Of a stretch of 64,000 nt of DNA, positions 8,451 to 16,373 are shown piece by piece. The notes under the pieces are model-generated. The model was not told the origin of the DNA. It saw only the letters and a program-made list of their open reading frames with translations, and searched no databases. The stretch is from Massilia sp. W12. Its GTDB lineage: Bacteria; Pseudomonadota; Gammaproteobacteria; Burkholderiales; Burkholderiaceae_D. Within the stretch, counting starts at the first letter, position 1, and each line of letters begins with the position of its first letter. Both the position numbers and the translations under genes were made by a program. The stretch spans positions 558,001 to 622,000 of the forward strand of contig NZ_CP147776.1 in assembly GCF_037300705.1 (NCBI RefSeq), written 5' to 3'.

Positions 8451-9944
8451 TCAGCCGCCTTGCAACGCTGCGCCGATATGCAGCCAGGTGGTTTTCAGCT
8501 CGGTGTATTTGTCAAAAGCGTGCAGCGATTTATCGCGCCCGTTGCCGGATTGCTTGTAGCCGCCAAACGGGACGGTGATGTCGTCATCGTCATATTGATT
8601 CACATGCACAGTGCCGGCGCGCAGCGCGCGCGCGATTTGATGCGCTTTGGCCAGATTGCCGCTCCACACCGCCGCCTGCAGGCCATAGCTGCTGTCATTC
8701 GCTTGGCGCACCGCGTCCGCCACATCGTCGAAGGTGATGAGGGATAAGACCGGGCCGAAGATTTCTTCGCGCGCGATTTTCATGTCATTGCGCACGCCGT
8801 CAAACAAAGTCGGTTCGACATAAAAACCGCCGCTGTCGCTGCGCGCCTGGCCGCCGCCGGCCAGCAGTTGCGCGCCTTCGGCGCGTCCGGCTTCGATGTA
8901 ACCGAGCACGCTGCGCATTTGCTGCGCATCGACCAGCGCGCCCATGACCGTGGCTTCATCGAGCGGATCGCTGACTTGATATTGCGGCACCAGTTCGAGC
9001 GCGCGCGCCAGGAAGGCGTCTTTGATGCTGCGCTCGACAAACAGACGCGAGGGCGCATTGCAGCTTTCGCCCTGGTTGAAATACATGCTGCCGAGTGCGC
9101 TTTGCACGGCCTGTTCCAAGTCCGGGCAGTCGGCGCAGACAATGTTGGCGGATTTGCCGCCCAGCTCTGTCCAGACCCGTTTCAAATTCGATTGAGCGGC
9201 ATAGCTGAAGATTTGCTTGCCGACGCAGGTCGAGCCGGTGAAAGCTAAGCAATCGACATCCATATGCAGGCCGAGGATTTGCCCGATTTCATGGCCATAA
9301 CCCGGCAGCACATTTAAAACACCGGGCGGGATGCCGGCTTCTATCGCCAGTTCGGCCATGCGCAGCGCGGAGTAGGGCGATTTTTCCGAGGGTTTCAAGA
9401 TCACGCTGTTGCCGGCGGCCAAGGCGGGCGCGATTTTCCAGGAGGTCATCAGCATGGGGTAATTCCACGGCACAATCGCCGCCACCACGCCCACCGGTTC
9501 GCGCGTGATCAGGGCCAGGCTGTTATCCGGGGTCGGGGCGATTTCGTCATACACCTTGTCGGTGGCTTCGCCATACCAGCGCAGGCAGTTGGCGGCGGAA
9601 TTCACATCCACCGCCTGGCTGTAGCGGATCGGCTTGCCCATGTCCATGGTTTCGATCAGGGCCAGTTCTTCTTTGTGCGCCAGCATCAGATCGGCGAATT
9701 TGATCAGAATGCGCTTGCGTTGCGCCGGCGGCAGTCCGGCCCAGCGCCGGTCGTTGAAGGCTTGCCGCGCGGCCTGCACCGCCAATTCCGCTTCGCGTGC
9801 GTCGCAGCGTGCGACCTGTCCCAGCAGGCGGCCATCGATCGGTGAGGATTTGTCGAAGCTTTGTTCAGCGGCGATTCTTTCGCCATTGATGAAGGCGCGG
9901 CCATCGAGTTGCAAGGCGGCGGCTTTGGCGTGCCAATCGGTCAT
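8451..9944 (-). CDS. puuC: Gamma-glutamyl-gamma-aminobutyraldehyde dehydrogenase-type ALDH
   Basis: NAD(P)+-dependent aldehyde dehydrogenase of 497 residues, PuuC/AldH type, expected to oxidise 4-aminobutanal or its gamma-glutamyl form in putrescine breakdown. Seen: VVAAIVPWNYPMLMTSWKIAPALAAGN (cofactor pocket), FTGSTCVGKQIF (NAD loop), ELGGKSANIV (catalytic Glu), NQGESCNAPSRLFVE (catalytic Cys) and EEIFGPVLSLITF. The C-terminus has GGYKQSGNGRDKSLHAFDKY, typical of PuuC. It lies in the spu/puu region on the same strand as transport and aminotransferase genes, and is followed at once by a glutamine-synthetase-like gene. Confidence 0.88.
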   Translation of the reverse strand: MTDWHAKAAALQLDGRAFINGERIAAEQSFDKSSPIDGRLLGQVARCDAREAELAVQAARQAFNDRRWAGLPPAQRKRILIKFADLMLAHKEELALIETMDMGKPIRYSQAVDVNSAANCLRWYGEATDKVYDEIAPTPDNSLALITREPVGVVAAIVPWNYPMLMTSWKIAPALAAGNSVILKPSEKSPYSALRMAELAIEAGIPPGVLNVLPGYGHEIGQILGLHMDVDCLAFTGSTCVGKQIFSYAAQSNLKRVWTELGGKSANIVCADCPDLEQAVQSALGSMYFNQGESCNAPSRLFVERSIKDAFLARALELVPQYQVSDPLDEATVMGALVDAQQMRSVLGYIEAGRAEGAQLLAGGGQARSDSGGFYVEPTLFDGVRNDMKIAREEIFGPVLSLITFDDVADAVRQANDSSYGLQAAVWSGNLAKAHQIARALRAGTVHVNQYDDDDITVPFGGYKQSGNGRDKSLHAFDKYTELKTTWLHIGAALQGG

Positions 9945-10077
9945 CGCGGTTCTCCCAAATTGGTTTATTGCAGCAACTGCGCTTGTGCAGACAACTCATT
10001 CACGCCAACAGACCTTGTATTGGCGGCAGGTGCGGTTTCAGCCGCGCAAACTGGCGGCGCCATAGCAGCGGCCTGAT

Positions 10078-10099
10078 GCGCGGCTAAAGCCGCTCCCAC
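10078..10099. repeat. REP-like palindrome (GCGGCTAAAGCCGC core)
   Basis: GCGGCTAAAGCCGC followed by TCCCAC lies in the 277-base gap between puuC and the cupin gene. On the other strand it reads GGGAGCGGCTTTAGCCGC, the form of a common bacterial extragenic palindrome. A related copy lies at about 17946-17963 in another gap of the same gene cluster. Confidence 0.5.
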
Positions 10100-10221
10100 A
10101 AGTATTCAGTCGCTCAAACGCATGCTCCCATTGTTTATTCTCTGCTTCCTGCGCAAATTGATGCGCGGCGCAAGCCTGTGAGTTTCTGGTAGGTTGCGGT
10201 ATTCACGGCAAAAGCCAGCCA

Positions 10222-10593
10222 TCAATCATGATCCGGGTCGCGGATTAACATGATGGCGTAATACTTGCGCACCCGGCCCCGGTTTTGCCATGTGCCGCTA
10301 AAGCCGCCCGGCACCACAAAGGCGTCGCCGGCTTTGAAGTGCTGGGCTTCGCCTTCGCTGCCGGTGAGCGTGACTTCGCCTTCCAGCAAGACGCAAAACT
10401 CTTCTTCATGCGGCCCGTATTGCACATTCAAGGTGCAATCCTCACCCTGCCAGATGCCGCAGGAAAACAGGCCGGCGGCGTCGGTGTAGTGGTTCCAGAT
10501 CATTTGCGCCGGATTGCCGGCGGCGCACTTTTCCGGCGGCGGCGTAAAACTTTCCGCCTGTACGGCAGGGTTGTTCAGGTCGATGATGCGCAT
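10222..10593 (-). CDS. Small cupin-domain protein
   Basis: 123-residue single-domain cupin of the (S)-ureidoglycine aminohydrolase-like / DUF861 type. Seen: GIWQGEDCTLNVQYGPHEEEFCVLLEGEVTLTGSEGEAQ carries the first cupin motif with the metal-type His/Glu pattern, and FKAGDAFVVPGGFSGTWQNR the second, ending with KYYAIML. Such cupins in polyamine and amine gene clusters are of unknown role, perhaps binding a pathway intermediate. It starts 9 bases after the stop of the porin gene, on the same strand, so it is likely the last gene of the transport operon. Confidence 0.8.
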   Translation of the reverse strand: MRIIDLNNPAVQAESFTPPPEKCAAGNPAQMIWNHYTDAAGLFSCGIWQGEDCTLNVQYGPHEEEFCVLLEGEVTLTGSEGEAQHFKAGDAFVVPGGFSGTWQNRGRVRKYYAIMLIRDPDHD

Positions 10594-10602
10594 GCTCTAC
10601 TC

Positions 10603-11997
10603 TCAGAAACTGAAGACGGTGGAAAAACCGAAGATGTGGTTGTCACGCACATAATCGCCATTGGCGTTTTTAAACACGGCGCCGCTGGCGCGGTCGTAGC
10701 GATATTCGCCTTTCAAATTCACGCCCGGCATCAGGGCGTATTGCCAGCCGAGCGACAGGGCCATGCGGTTGACGCCGCGCGTCGGGTCCGCCACCAGCCA
10801 GTTCGCGCCGTCAAACACCATGGCTGCGCCAAAGCCGTTGCGGCCATCCGGGCACAGGGCGTCGGCGCCGCCTGCGTCTTTACAGCCGGTGGCGAAAGTC
10901 GAGCCGAGCAGGCCGCCGCCGTTTTTGCTGTTCCAGATGTAATCCAGGCGCGCAATGCCTTCAAAACGCGGCGTGAATTTATAGCCGGCCAGGGCCGATA
11001 AGCCGGTCCATTGGGTGCGCCCATTGGCGAATTGGTTGCCCGGCGTCGGTTTTTGCCGGCCCCAGGTCAGCTGGCCTTGCAAGGTCCAGTCGGCGCGGAT
11101 GAAATAGCCGTCGATCTCGACGATATCCAGGCGTCCGAATTGGCTCTTGTCGTCAAAGCCGGAATGGATGCCGGAAAAGCCAAAGCCCTGGAATTCACCC
11201 TTGGCGTAATCGACGCGGTAAAACAGGCCGGGGGTTTTTTGCTGCGCGGTGTCGATCCGCGCGCGGTTCATATTGCCCAGCATGAATTTGGAAATCCATT
11301 TGCCGCGCGTCAGTTCCATCCCGACCCCGGTATAGAAATTGGCGGCGGAAAAATCAAACAGCATATTGTGCGTGATCAGCTTGTTTTGATTCGAGGGGAT
11401 GTATTCATAGCCGCTCCAATCCGGCACTTGGCCGCCAATCAGGCGCGTGGTCGGATCTTCGCCCAGCGGGATCGAGAAGCTGGCTTCATGCACCAGATTG
11501 CCAAAGTTGTAGCCCGAGGATGTGCTCTTGCTGGGCATGATGCTCAGTTTTAAACGGCTGCCGCCTTCGATTTCTTTTTCGATATTCAGCATGGCGCTGC
11601 CGAAAAAGGTGTTGTCGTAGCCGAAGCTTTCTTCCGAGCCATTGACTGAACTGTTATTGTTCAAAAAGACGAAGCTGGAGGTTTTGGCGTTGCGGTTGTG
11701 GATGTAGGTCGGGTCGATATAGCCGGAAATCTTCAAACCCTTAAAGCCCATGACTTCCTGTGCATCTTCCATGGCTTCGGTTTTGATGCGGATGCGGTTG
11801 AATTCCGCCACATCCACGGTTTCCGCTTTGGCGGCGTCATCCGCCTGTTTTTTTTCCAACAGCGCTTCGAGCCGTTTGACCTGGGCTTTGAGGGCGTCCA
11901 ATTCGGCTTTTAATTCGGCATTGCTTTGCGCATGCGCCAGGCCGCAATGCGCGGCGAACAGGGTGGCGATCAGCGCAGACAGTTTCAACTTGGGCAT
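10603..11997 (-). CDS. Outer-membrane beta-barrel protein, DUF3138-like porin
   Basis: 464 residues. Signal peptide MPKLKLSALIATLFAAHCGLAHA with cleavage after AHA, then a short coiled coil (SNAELKAELDALKAQVKRLEALLEKK) typical of trimeric porins, then a long run of alternating beta strands (ISGYIDPTYIHNRN, LNIEKEIEGGSRLKLSIMP, LRGEYRYDR-like strands) and a terminal Phe (FSTVFSF) as recognised by the BAM machinery. The layout resembles the DUF3138 family of Burkholderiales. Position after the polyamine ABC genes suggests an outer-membrane channel for polyamines or related amines. The family name is from memory of its pattern. Confidence 0.72.
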   Translation of the reverse strand: MPKLKLSALIATLFAAHCGLAHAQSNAELKAELDALKAQVKRLEALLEKKQADDAAKAETVDVAEFNRIRIKTEAMEDAQEVMGFKGLKISGYIDPTYIHNRNAKTSSFVFLNNNSSVNGSEESFGYDNTFFGSAMLNIEKEIEGGSRLKLSIMPSKSTSSGYNFGNLVHEASFSIPLGEDPTTRLIGGQVPDWSGYEYIPSNQNKLITHNMLFDFSAANFYTGVGMELTRGKWISKFMLGNMNRARIDTAQQKTPGLFYRVDYAKGEFQGFGFSGIHSGFDDKSQFGRLDIVEIDGYFIRADWTLQGQLTWGRQKPTPGNQFANGRTQWTGLSALAGYKFTPRFEGIARLDYIWNSKNGGGLLGSTFATGCKDAGGADALCPDGRNGFGAAMVFDGANWLVADPTRGVNRMALSLGWQYALMPGVNLKGEYRYDRASGAVFKNANGDYVRDNHIFGFSTVFSF

Positions 11998-12044
11998 ACG
12001 TCTCCTCCTGAGGGTAGCCCGCGATGCGGCTGCGGGGGAATGGG

Positions 12045-12077
12045 GCCGGACGCGCGATTGCGTCCGGCGGTTTTTTT
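12045..12077 (+). terminator. GC-rich hairpin with T7 on the plus strand, between potI and porin genes
   Basis: 9-bp perfect stem GCCGGACGC / GCGTCCGGC with a 6-base loop, followed by GG and seven Ts on the plus strand. Its T-tract faces against the direction of the surrounding minus-strand genes, so as an intrinsic terminator it would stop antisense transcription. For the operon itself it may act as a processing or stabilising stem-loop between potI and the porin message. Confidence 0.5.
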
Positions 12078-12930
12078 ATTGCGCCTGCTTATTTTCCTGT
12101 GTTGCGGCCATCACCTGACGATGGCGCACCCGTTCCTTGTGCGCCATATACAGCGAGAGTGAGATGACAGCGACTGAAACCGCCAGAATCGTCAGCGCGG
12201 CGACTGCATTCACGCGCGGATCCAAACCCAATTTGGCGCGCGCAAAAATCACAATCGGCATGGTGTTCGAGCCGGGGCCGGAGAGGAAGGCCGAGAGCAC
12301 CACATCGTCTAGGGAGAGGGTGAAGGTCAAGAGCCAGGCCGAGGCCAGCGCCTGCGTGATATTCGGCAGGGTGACTAAGAAAAACACCTGGCCCGGTTTG
12401 CAGCCCAAGTCCATCGCCGCTTCTTCCAGCGAGCGGTTCATTTCCTGCAGGCGCGCTTGCACCACCACGGTGGCGTAGGCCATGCCCAGCAGGGTGTGGC
12501 CCAGCCAGATGGTGAGCATGCCGCGCTCGGGATAGCCCAGGCTCTTTTGCATCGCCACCATCAGCAGCAGCAAAGACAGGCCGATGATGACTTCAGGCAT
12601 CACCAGCGGCGCATTCACCATGCCGGCGAACAGGGTGCGTCCTTTGAAGCGGCGGTAGCGGTCGAGCGTGAAGGCGGCCAGGGTGCCGAGGATGACGGAA
12701 GAGCAGGCGGTCATGACGGCGATTTTCAGCGACAGCACAAAGCCGGCGATGATGTCACGGTCTTCCAGCAGGGCGGCATACCATTGGGTGGAAAAACCGG
12801 TCCACACCATATCCTGACGCGAGCTGTTAAAGGAAAACACCACCAGCACCACAATCGGGATGTAGAGGAAGAGATAGCCGGCCCCGAGCCAGCCGCGCGC
12901 AAACCAGCGGTGTGCGGGATTGGGTCTCAT
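12076..12930 (-). CDS. potI: Putrescine/polyamine ABC transporter permease PotI/SpuH
   Basis: Second inner-membrane permease of a polyamine importer, 284 residues, about six membrane segments (GYLFLYIPIVVLVVFSFN; AFVLSLKIAVMTACSSVILGT; and others). The binding-protein-dependent permease EAA loop is visible as EEAAMDLGCKPGQVFFLVTLP. The start ATG overlaps the potH stop as ATGA, a sign of coupled translation and a fixed heterodimer ratio. It acts with PotH, the PotG ATPase and the periplasmic PotF-like protein. The C-terminus is Lys/Gln-rich and cytoplasmic. Confidence 0.93.
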   Translation of the reverse strand: MRPNPAHRWFARGWLGAGYLFLYIPIVVLVVFSFNSSRQDMVWTGFSTQWYAALLEDRDIIAGFVLSLKIAVMTACSSVILGTLAAFTLDRYRRFKGRTLFAGMVNAPLVMPEVIIGLSLLLLMVAMQKSLGYPERGMLTIWLGHTLLGMAYATVVVQARLQEMNRSLEEAAMDLGCKPGQVFFLVTLPNITQALASAWLLTFTLSLDDVVLSAFLSGPGSNTMPIVIFARAKLGLDPRVNAVAALTILAVSVAVISLSLYMAHKERVRHRQVMAATQENKQAQ

Positions 12931-13841
12931 TTGTTGCCTCCCTGTTGTTCGGCCTGGTATTTATTGAAAATCGCCAATGGCCCCAAAATCAGCAAAATCA
13001 CCACCACCGTCACCGCCGAGGCCATCGGCCAGTCATTATTGGTGAAGAATTCATCTGACAACACGCGGCCTATCATCAGGGTTTCCGGCCCGCCCAGCAG
13101 TTCCGGGATCACATATTCACCCACGCAGGGGATGAAGACCAGCATGGCGCCGGCGATGATGCCGGATTTTGACAGCGGCACGGTGATCAGCCAGAACGCT
13201 TTCCAGGGCGTGGCGCCGAGGTCGGCGGCGGCTTCCAGATAGCGCAAATCCAGTTTCACCAGTGTGGAATACAGCGGCAAAATCATGAAGGGCAAATAGG
13301 CGTAGGTCATGCCTATCACCAGTGAAAACGGGGTGTTCATCATGTGCAGCGGGGCGTCGATCAAGCCTATGCTCATCAAAAAGCTGTTCAAGATGCCATT
13401 CGTCGCCAAAATCCCTTTCCAGGCGTAAATGCGCAGCAGGAAGGAGGTCCAGAACGGCATCATCACCAGCATCAACAGGGCCGGGCGCAGCGAAGGTTTG
13501 GCGCGCGCCATGAAATAGGCGAAGGGGTAGCCGATGAACAGGCACAGTACGGTGGTGATCGCCGCATATTTCAGCGAGGAGCCATACGTCACCAGATAGA
13601 GATTATCCTGGGTCAGCATGATGTAGTTGGCGAGCTTGATTTTTAAGGTCAAGACGCCATCAACCCAGGTCGAGAGATCGGTAAACGGGTCGCCCGCCTC
13701 ATTGGTCTGGGTGATGCTGATGCGCAGCACAATCAGAAATGGCGCCAGGAAAAAAATCAGCAGCCAGACAAAGGGAATCCCAATGACCAGATTGCGCCCG
13801 TTGAACAGGCGTTGCCATAAAGGCGCTTTGTGTTCACTCAT
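12927..13841 (-). CDS. potH: Putrescine/polyamine ABC transporter permease PotH/SpuG
   Basis: First permease of the polyamine importer, 304 residues. Hydrophobic segments include LVIGIPFVWLLIFFLAPFLIVLRIS near the N-terminus and AVTVVVILLILGPLAIF near the end. The EAA motif is LEAAADLGATPWKAFWLITVP, the docking loop for the ATPase. A large periplasmic loop (DPFTDLSTWVDGVLTLKIKL) sits after the first segment, as in PotH. The gene starts 9 bases after the potG stop and overlaps potI by four bases. Confidence 0.93.
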   Translation of the reverse strand: MSEHKAPLWQRLFNGRNLVIGIPFVWLLIFFLAPFLIVLRISITQTNEAGDPFTDLSTWVDGVLTLKIKLANYIMLTQDNLYLVTYGSSLKYAAITTVLCLFIGYPFAYFMARAKPSLRPALLMLVMMPFWTSFLLRIYAWKGILATNGILNSFLMSIGLIDAPLHMMNTPFSLVIGMTYAYLPFMILPLYSTLVKLDLRYLEAAADLGATPWKAFWLITVPLSKSGIIAGAMLVFIPCVGEYVIPELLGGPETLMIGRVLSDEFFTNNDWPMASAVTVVVILLILGPLAIFNKYQAEQQGGNK

Positions 13842-13850
13842 GGCGCAGCC

Positions 13851-14972
13851 TCATTGGGTCAAGACCACCATATCCGACACGCTCCAGGAAGCGTACACGC
13901 GGTCGCCCCATTTCGGCTGTTGCCCGGCGTGCCGCACCGCATTGGTGACGGTGGCTTTCAACACTTTGCCGGTGGCCAGCTTCAAGTGGTACACGGTATA
14001 GGCCCCGAGATAGGACATTTCGCTGACTTCGGCTTGCACGCAGTTGGCGTCCGGCGGCAGCTTGCCGCCTTCGGGCGGATCGAAACTCAAGACGATTTTT
14101 TCCGGGCGGATGCCGATCGAGGCCGGCATGCCTTCGACCCCGGTGATGCCATGGCCGACATACATGCGGCATTCCGGGGTTTTGATCACCACATGATCCG
14201 GCTCGTCTTCCACCACATGGCCGTCAAACAGGGTGACATTGCCGATGAAGTCGGCGACAAAGCGGCAATTCGGCGTTTCATAAATTTCCAGCGGTTCGCC
14301 GATTTGCAAAATCTTGCCTTGGCTCATGATGGCGATGCGGCTGGCCATGCTCATCGCTTCTTCCTGATCATGCGTGACCATCACGCAAGTCACGCCAACC
14401 TGTTCGATGATATTCACCAGTTCGAGCTGGGTTTGCTCGCGCAGCTTTTTGTCCAGCGCGCCCAGCGGCTCATCCAGCAGCAAGAGTTTGGGTTGCTTGA
14501 CCAGGCTGCGCGCCAGCGCCACGCGCTGTTGCTGACCGCCGGAGAGCTGATGCGGGCGGCGGGCGGCGTATTGCTGCAGCTGCACCATGGCCAGCATTTT
14601 GTCCACCCTTTGCGCGATCTCGTCTTTCGGCACGCCATCGCGCCGCAAGCCGAATGCAATGTTGTCCCACACCGAGAGGTGGGGAAACAGGGCATAGGAC
14701 TGGAACATCATATTGATCGGGCGCTGATAGGGCGGGGTGCTGACGATGTCTTGCCCGTTTAACAGAATCTGGCCTGAACTCGGGGTTTCAAAGCCGGCCA
14801 GCATGCGCAGCAAGGTGGACTTGCCGCAGCCGGAACTGCCAAGCAGGGCGAAAATCTCGCCTTTGTTGATGGTGACGGAAACATCATTGACGGCGCGCAA
14901 GCCGTCGAATTCCTTGACCAGGTTGCGGATTTCGACAACCGGTTGCGCTGCGTTGGCGGGTGAAGTGCTCAT
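13851..14972 (-). CDS. potG: Polyamine ABC transporter ATP-binding protein PotG/SpuF
   Basis: Cytoplasmic ATPase of the importer, 373 residues. Walker A LLGSSGCGKSTLLRML, Q-loop FQSYALFPHL, ABC signature LSGGQQQRVALAR, Walker B LLLLDEPLGALDKK and switch His in MVTHDQEEAM are all present. A C-terminal TOBE_2 domain (about residues 280-373) shows SIGIRPEKIVLSF and the ending WSVSDMVVLTQ. The gene sits between the substrate-binding protein gene and the permeases in the usual F-G-H-I order, 53 bases after the potF stop. Confidence 0.95.
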   Translation of the reverse strand: MSTSPANAAQPVVEIRNLVKEFDGLRAVNDVSVTINKGEIFALLGSSGCGKSTLLRMLAGFETPSSGQILLNGQDIVSTPPYQRPINMMFQSYALFPHLSVWDNIAFGLRRDGVPKDEIAQRVDKMLAMVQLQQYAARRPHQLSGGQQQRVALARSLVKQPKLLLLDEPLGALDKKLREQTQLELVNIIEQVGVTCVMVTHDQEEAMSMASRIAIMSQGKILQIGEPLEIYETPNCRFVADFIGNVTLFDGHVVEDEPDHVVIKTPECRMYVGHGITGVEGMPASIGIRPEKIVLSFDPPEGGKLPPDANCVQAEVSEMSYLGAYTVYHLKLATGKVLKATVTNAVRHAGQQPKWGDRVYASWSVSDMVVLTQ

Positions 14973-15025
14973 GGTCGCTGGTTGTGTGCGGCGCCCGCAG
15001 GCGCCGCTGTCTGGTTTTCAGGTTG

Positions 15026-16153
15026 TTACAGACCGGTCTTGAACTTGGTGAAGACGCGGGTCATGGCGCGGCGGATGTCGGCGTTCAAGGCTTCCGGCGC
15101 CACAAAACGCGCTTTATCGGCTTCTGACAGGAAGATCGATTTGTTTTCCGCCACGTCTTTGCGCACATGTTTCACGCTGGCCGCATTCGGGTTGGCGAAA
15201 AACACTTTATTCGTCAGGGAGGCATGCACTTCCGGGCGCAGAATGTAATTGATGAAGGCGTGCGCGTTTTCCGGGTGTGCGGCATCGGCAGGAATCGCCA
15301 TGGTGTCAAAGAACAGCGTCGCGCCGCCCTTGGGCAGCAAGGCTTCGATCTTGTTGCCGTTCTTGGCTTCCTGGGCGCGGCGGTTGGCGATGTTGATATC
15401 GCCCGACCAGCCCAGCGCCACGCAAATCGAGCCATTCGCCATATCGTTGATATAGCCGGAGGAAGAGAACAGGGTCACATACGGGCGGATTTTTTGCAGC
15501 ATCGCGCCGGCCTGGGTGTAGTCAGCCTGGTTTTTGGAGTAGGGCGGTTTGCCGATGTATTGCAAAGCCGCCGGCAAAATTTCAGAAGGCGAATCGAGGA
15601 AGGACACGCCGCAGGATTTGATCTTGGCCGCATATTTCGGATCAAACACCAGATCCCAGGCGTTCTCCGGCATCGGCATGCCGCCTAAAGCCGCTTTCAC
15701 TTTATCGACATTGATGCCGACTGTGGTGAAGCCCCACAGCCAGACCACCAGATGCTCATTATTCGGATCAAGTTTGGCGATTTGTTTTTGCAGCGTCGGA
15801 TCCAGGTTCGCCAGATTCGGCAGCTTGGATTTATCCAGCTTGCGCAGCAGGCCGCCGTCGATTTGCAAACGGCCCCAGTTGGCGGAAGGCACCACGATGT
15901 CATAGCCGGTTTTGCCCGCCACCAGCTTGGCGTGCAGCACTTCATTGCTGTCAAAGTTGTCGTAACGGACTTTGATGCCGGTTTCTTTTTCAAAATTCTT
16001 GATTGTGTCGTCGGCAATATAGTCAGACCAGTTGTAGATGTTCAGCACCTTTTCTTCTGCTTGCGCCCCGCTGCTGCAAATCGCTAATGCGCTTAACACG
16101 CCAGCGCTCAGGGTACGCAAAAAAAACGCCTTGCCACGCATGCTATAGGTCAT
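15026..16153 (-). CDS. potF: Periplasmic putrescine-binding protein PotF/SpuD
   Basis: Solute-binding protein that delivers putrescine (or spermidine) to PotH-PotI. 375 residues with a signal peptide (MRGKAFFLRTLSAGVLSALAICSSGAQA) and the conserved VLNIYNWSDYIADDTIKNFEKE start. The pattern SNEVLHAKLVAGKTGYDIVVPSANW, the LWGFTTVGINVDKVKAALG hinge and VALGWSGDINIANRRAQEA fit PotF/SpuD/SpuE. P. aeruginosa has two such genes, for putrescine and spermidine; here there is only one, so its preference is open. The Met four codons into the frame is another possible start. Confidence 0.93.
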   Translation of the reverse strand: MTYSMRGKAFFLRTLSAGVLSALAICSSGAQAEEKVLNIYNWSDYIADDTIKNFEKETGIKVRYDNFDSNEVLHAKLVAGKTGYDIVVPSANWGRLQIDGGLLRKLDKSKLPNLANLDPTLQKQIAKLDPNNEHLVVWLWGFTTVGINVDKVKAALGGMPMPENAWDLVFDPKYAAKIKSCGVSFLDSPSEILPAALQYIGKPPYSKNQADYTQAGAMLQKIRPYVTLFSSSGYINDMANGSICVALGWSGDINIANRRAQEAKNGNKIEALLPKGGATLFFDTMAIPADAAHPENAHAFINYILRPEVHASLTNKVFFANPNAASVKHVRKDVAENKSIFLSEADKARFVAPEALNADIRRAMTRVFTKFKTGL

Positions 16154-16296
16154 GCCGTTCTCCTAAATCGATGTCAATCAAGCATCCAAACCCGGCTTGA
16201 AATTGGCGTAAGCGGGGCTTGGAAATCATACGCGCACGCGCGCCCATGTGCGCGCGCAGCCACAGCCGCAATTATGCCCAACTCTGTTGCAATTTC

Positions 16297-16318
16297 GCGG
16301 ATTTCCATAGAAATCCGC
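16297..16318. promoter_or_regulatory. 22-bp perfect inverted repeat between spuC and potF
   Basis: GCGGATTTC-CATA-GAAATCCGC: 9-bp arms around a 4-base centre, about 144 bases upstream of the potF start. The AT-containing arms and short centre suit a dimeric repressor operator. On the plus strand a T7 run follows five bases later, so an intrinsic terminator facing against the operon is an alternative. The regulator is unknown; no puuR-like gene is in the window. Confidence 0.45.
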
Positions 16319-16373
16319 TTCGATTTTTTTGCTGCGCCGCCAGCACACGCTGATGCGCTGCGGCGGCAATCCA

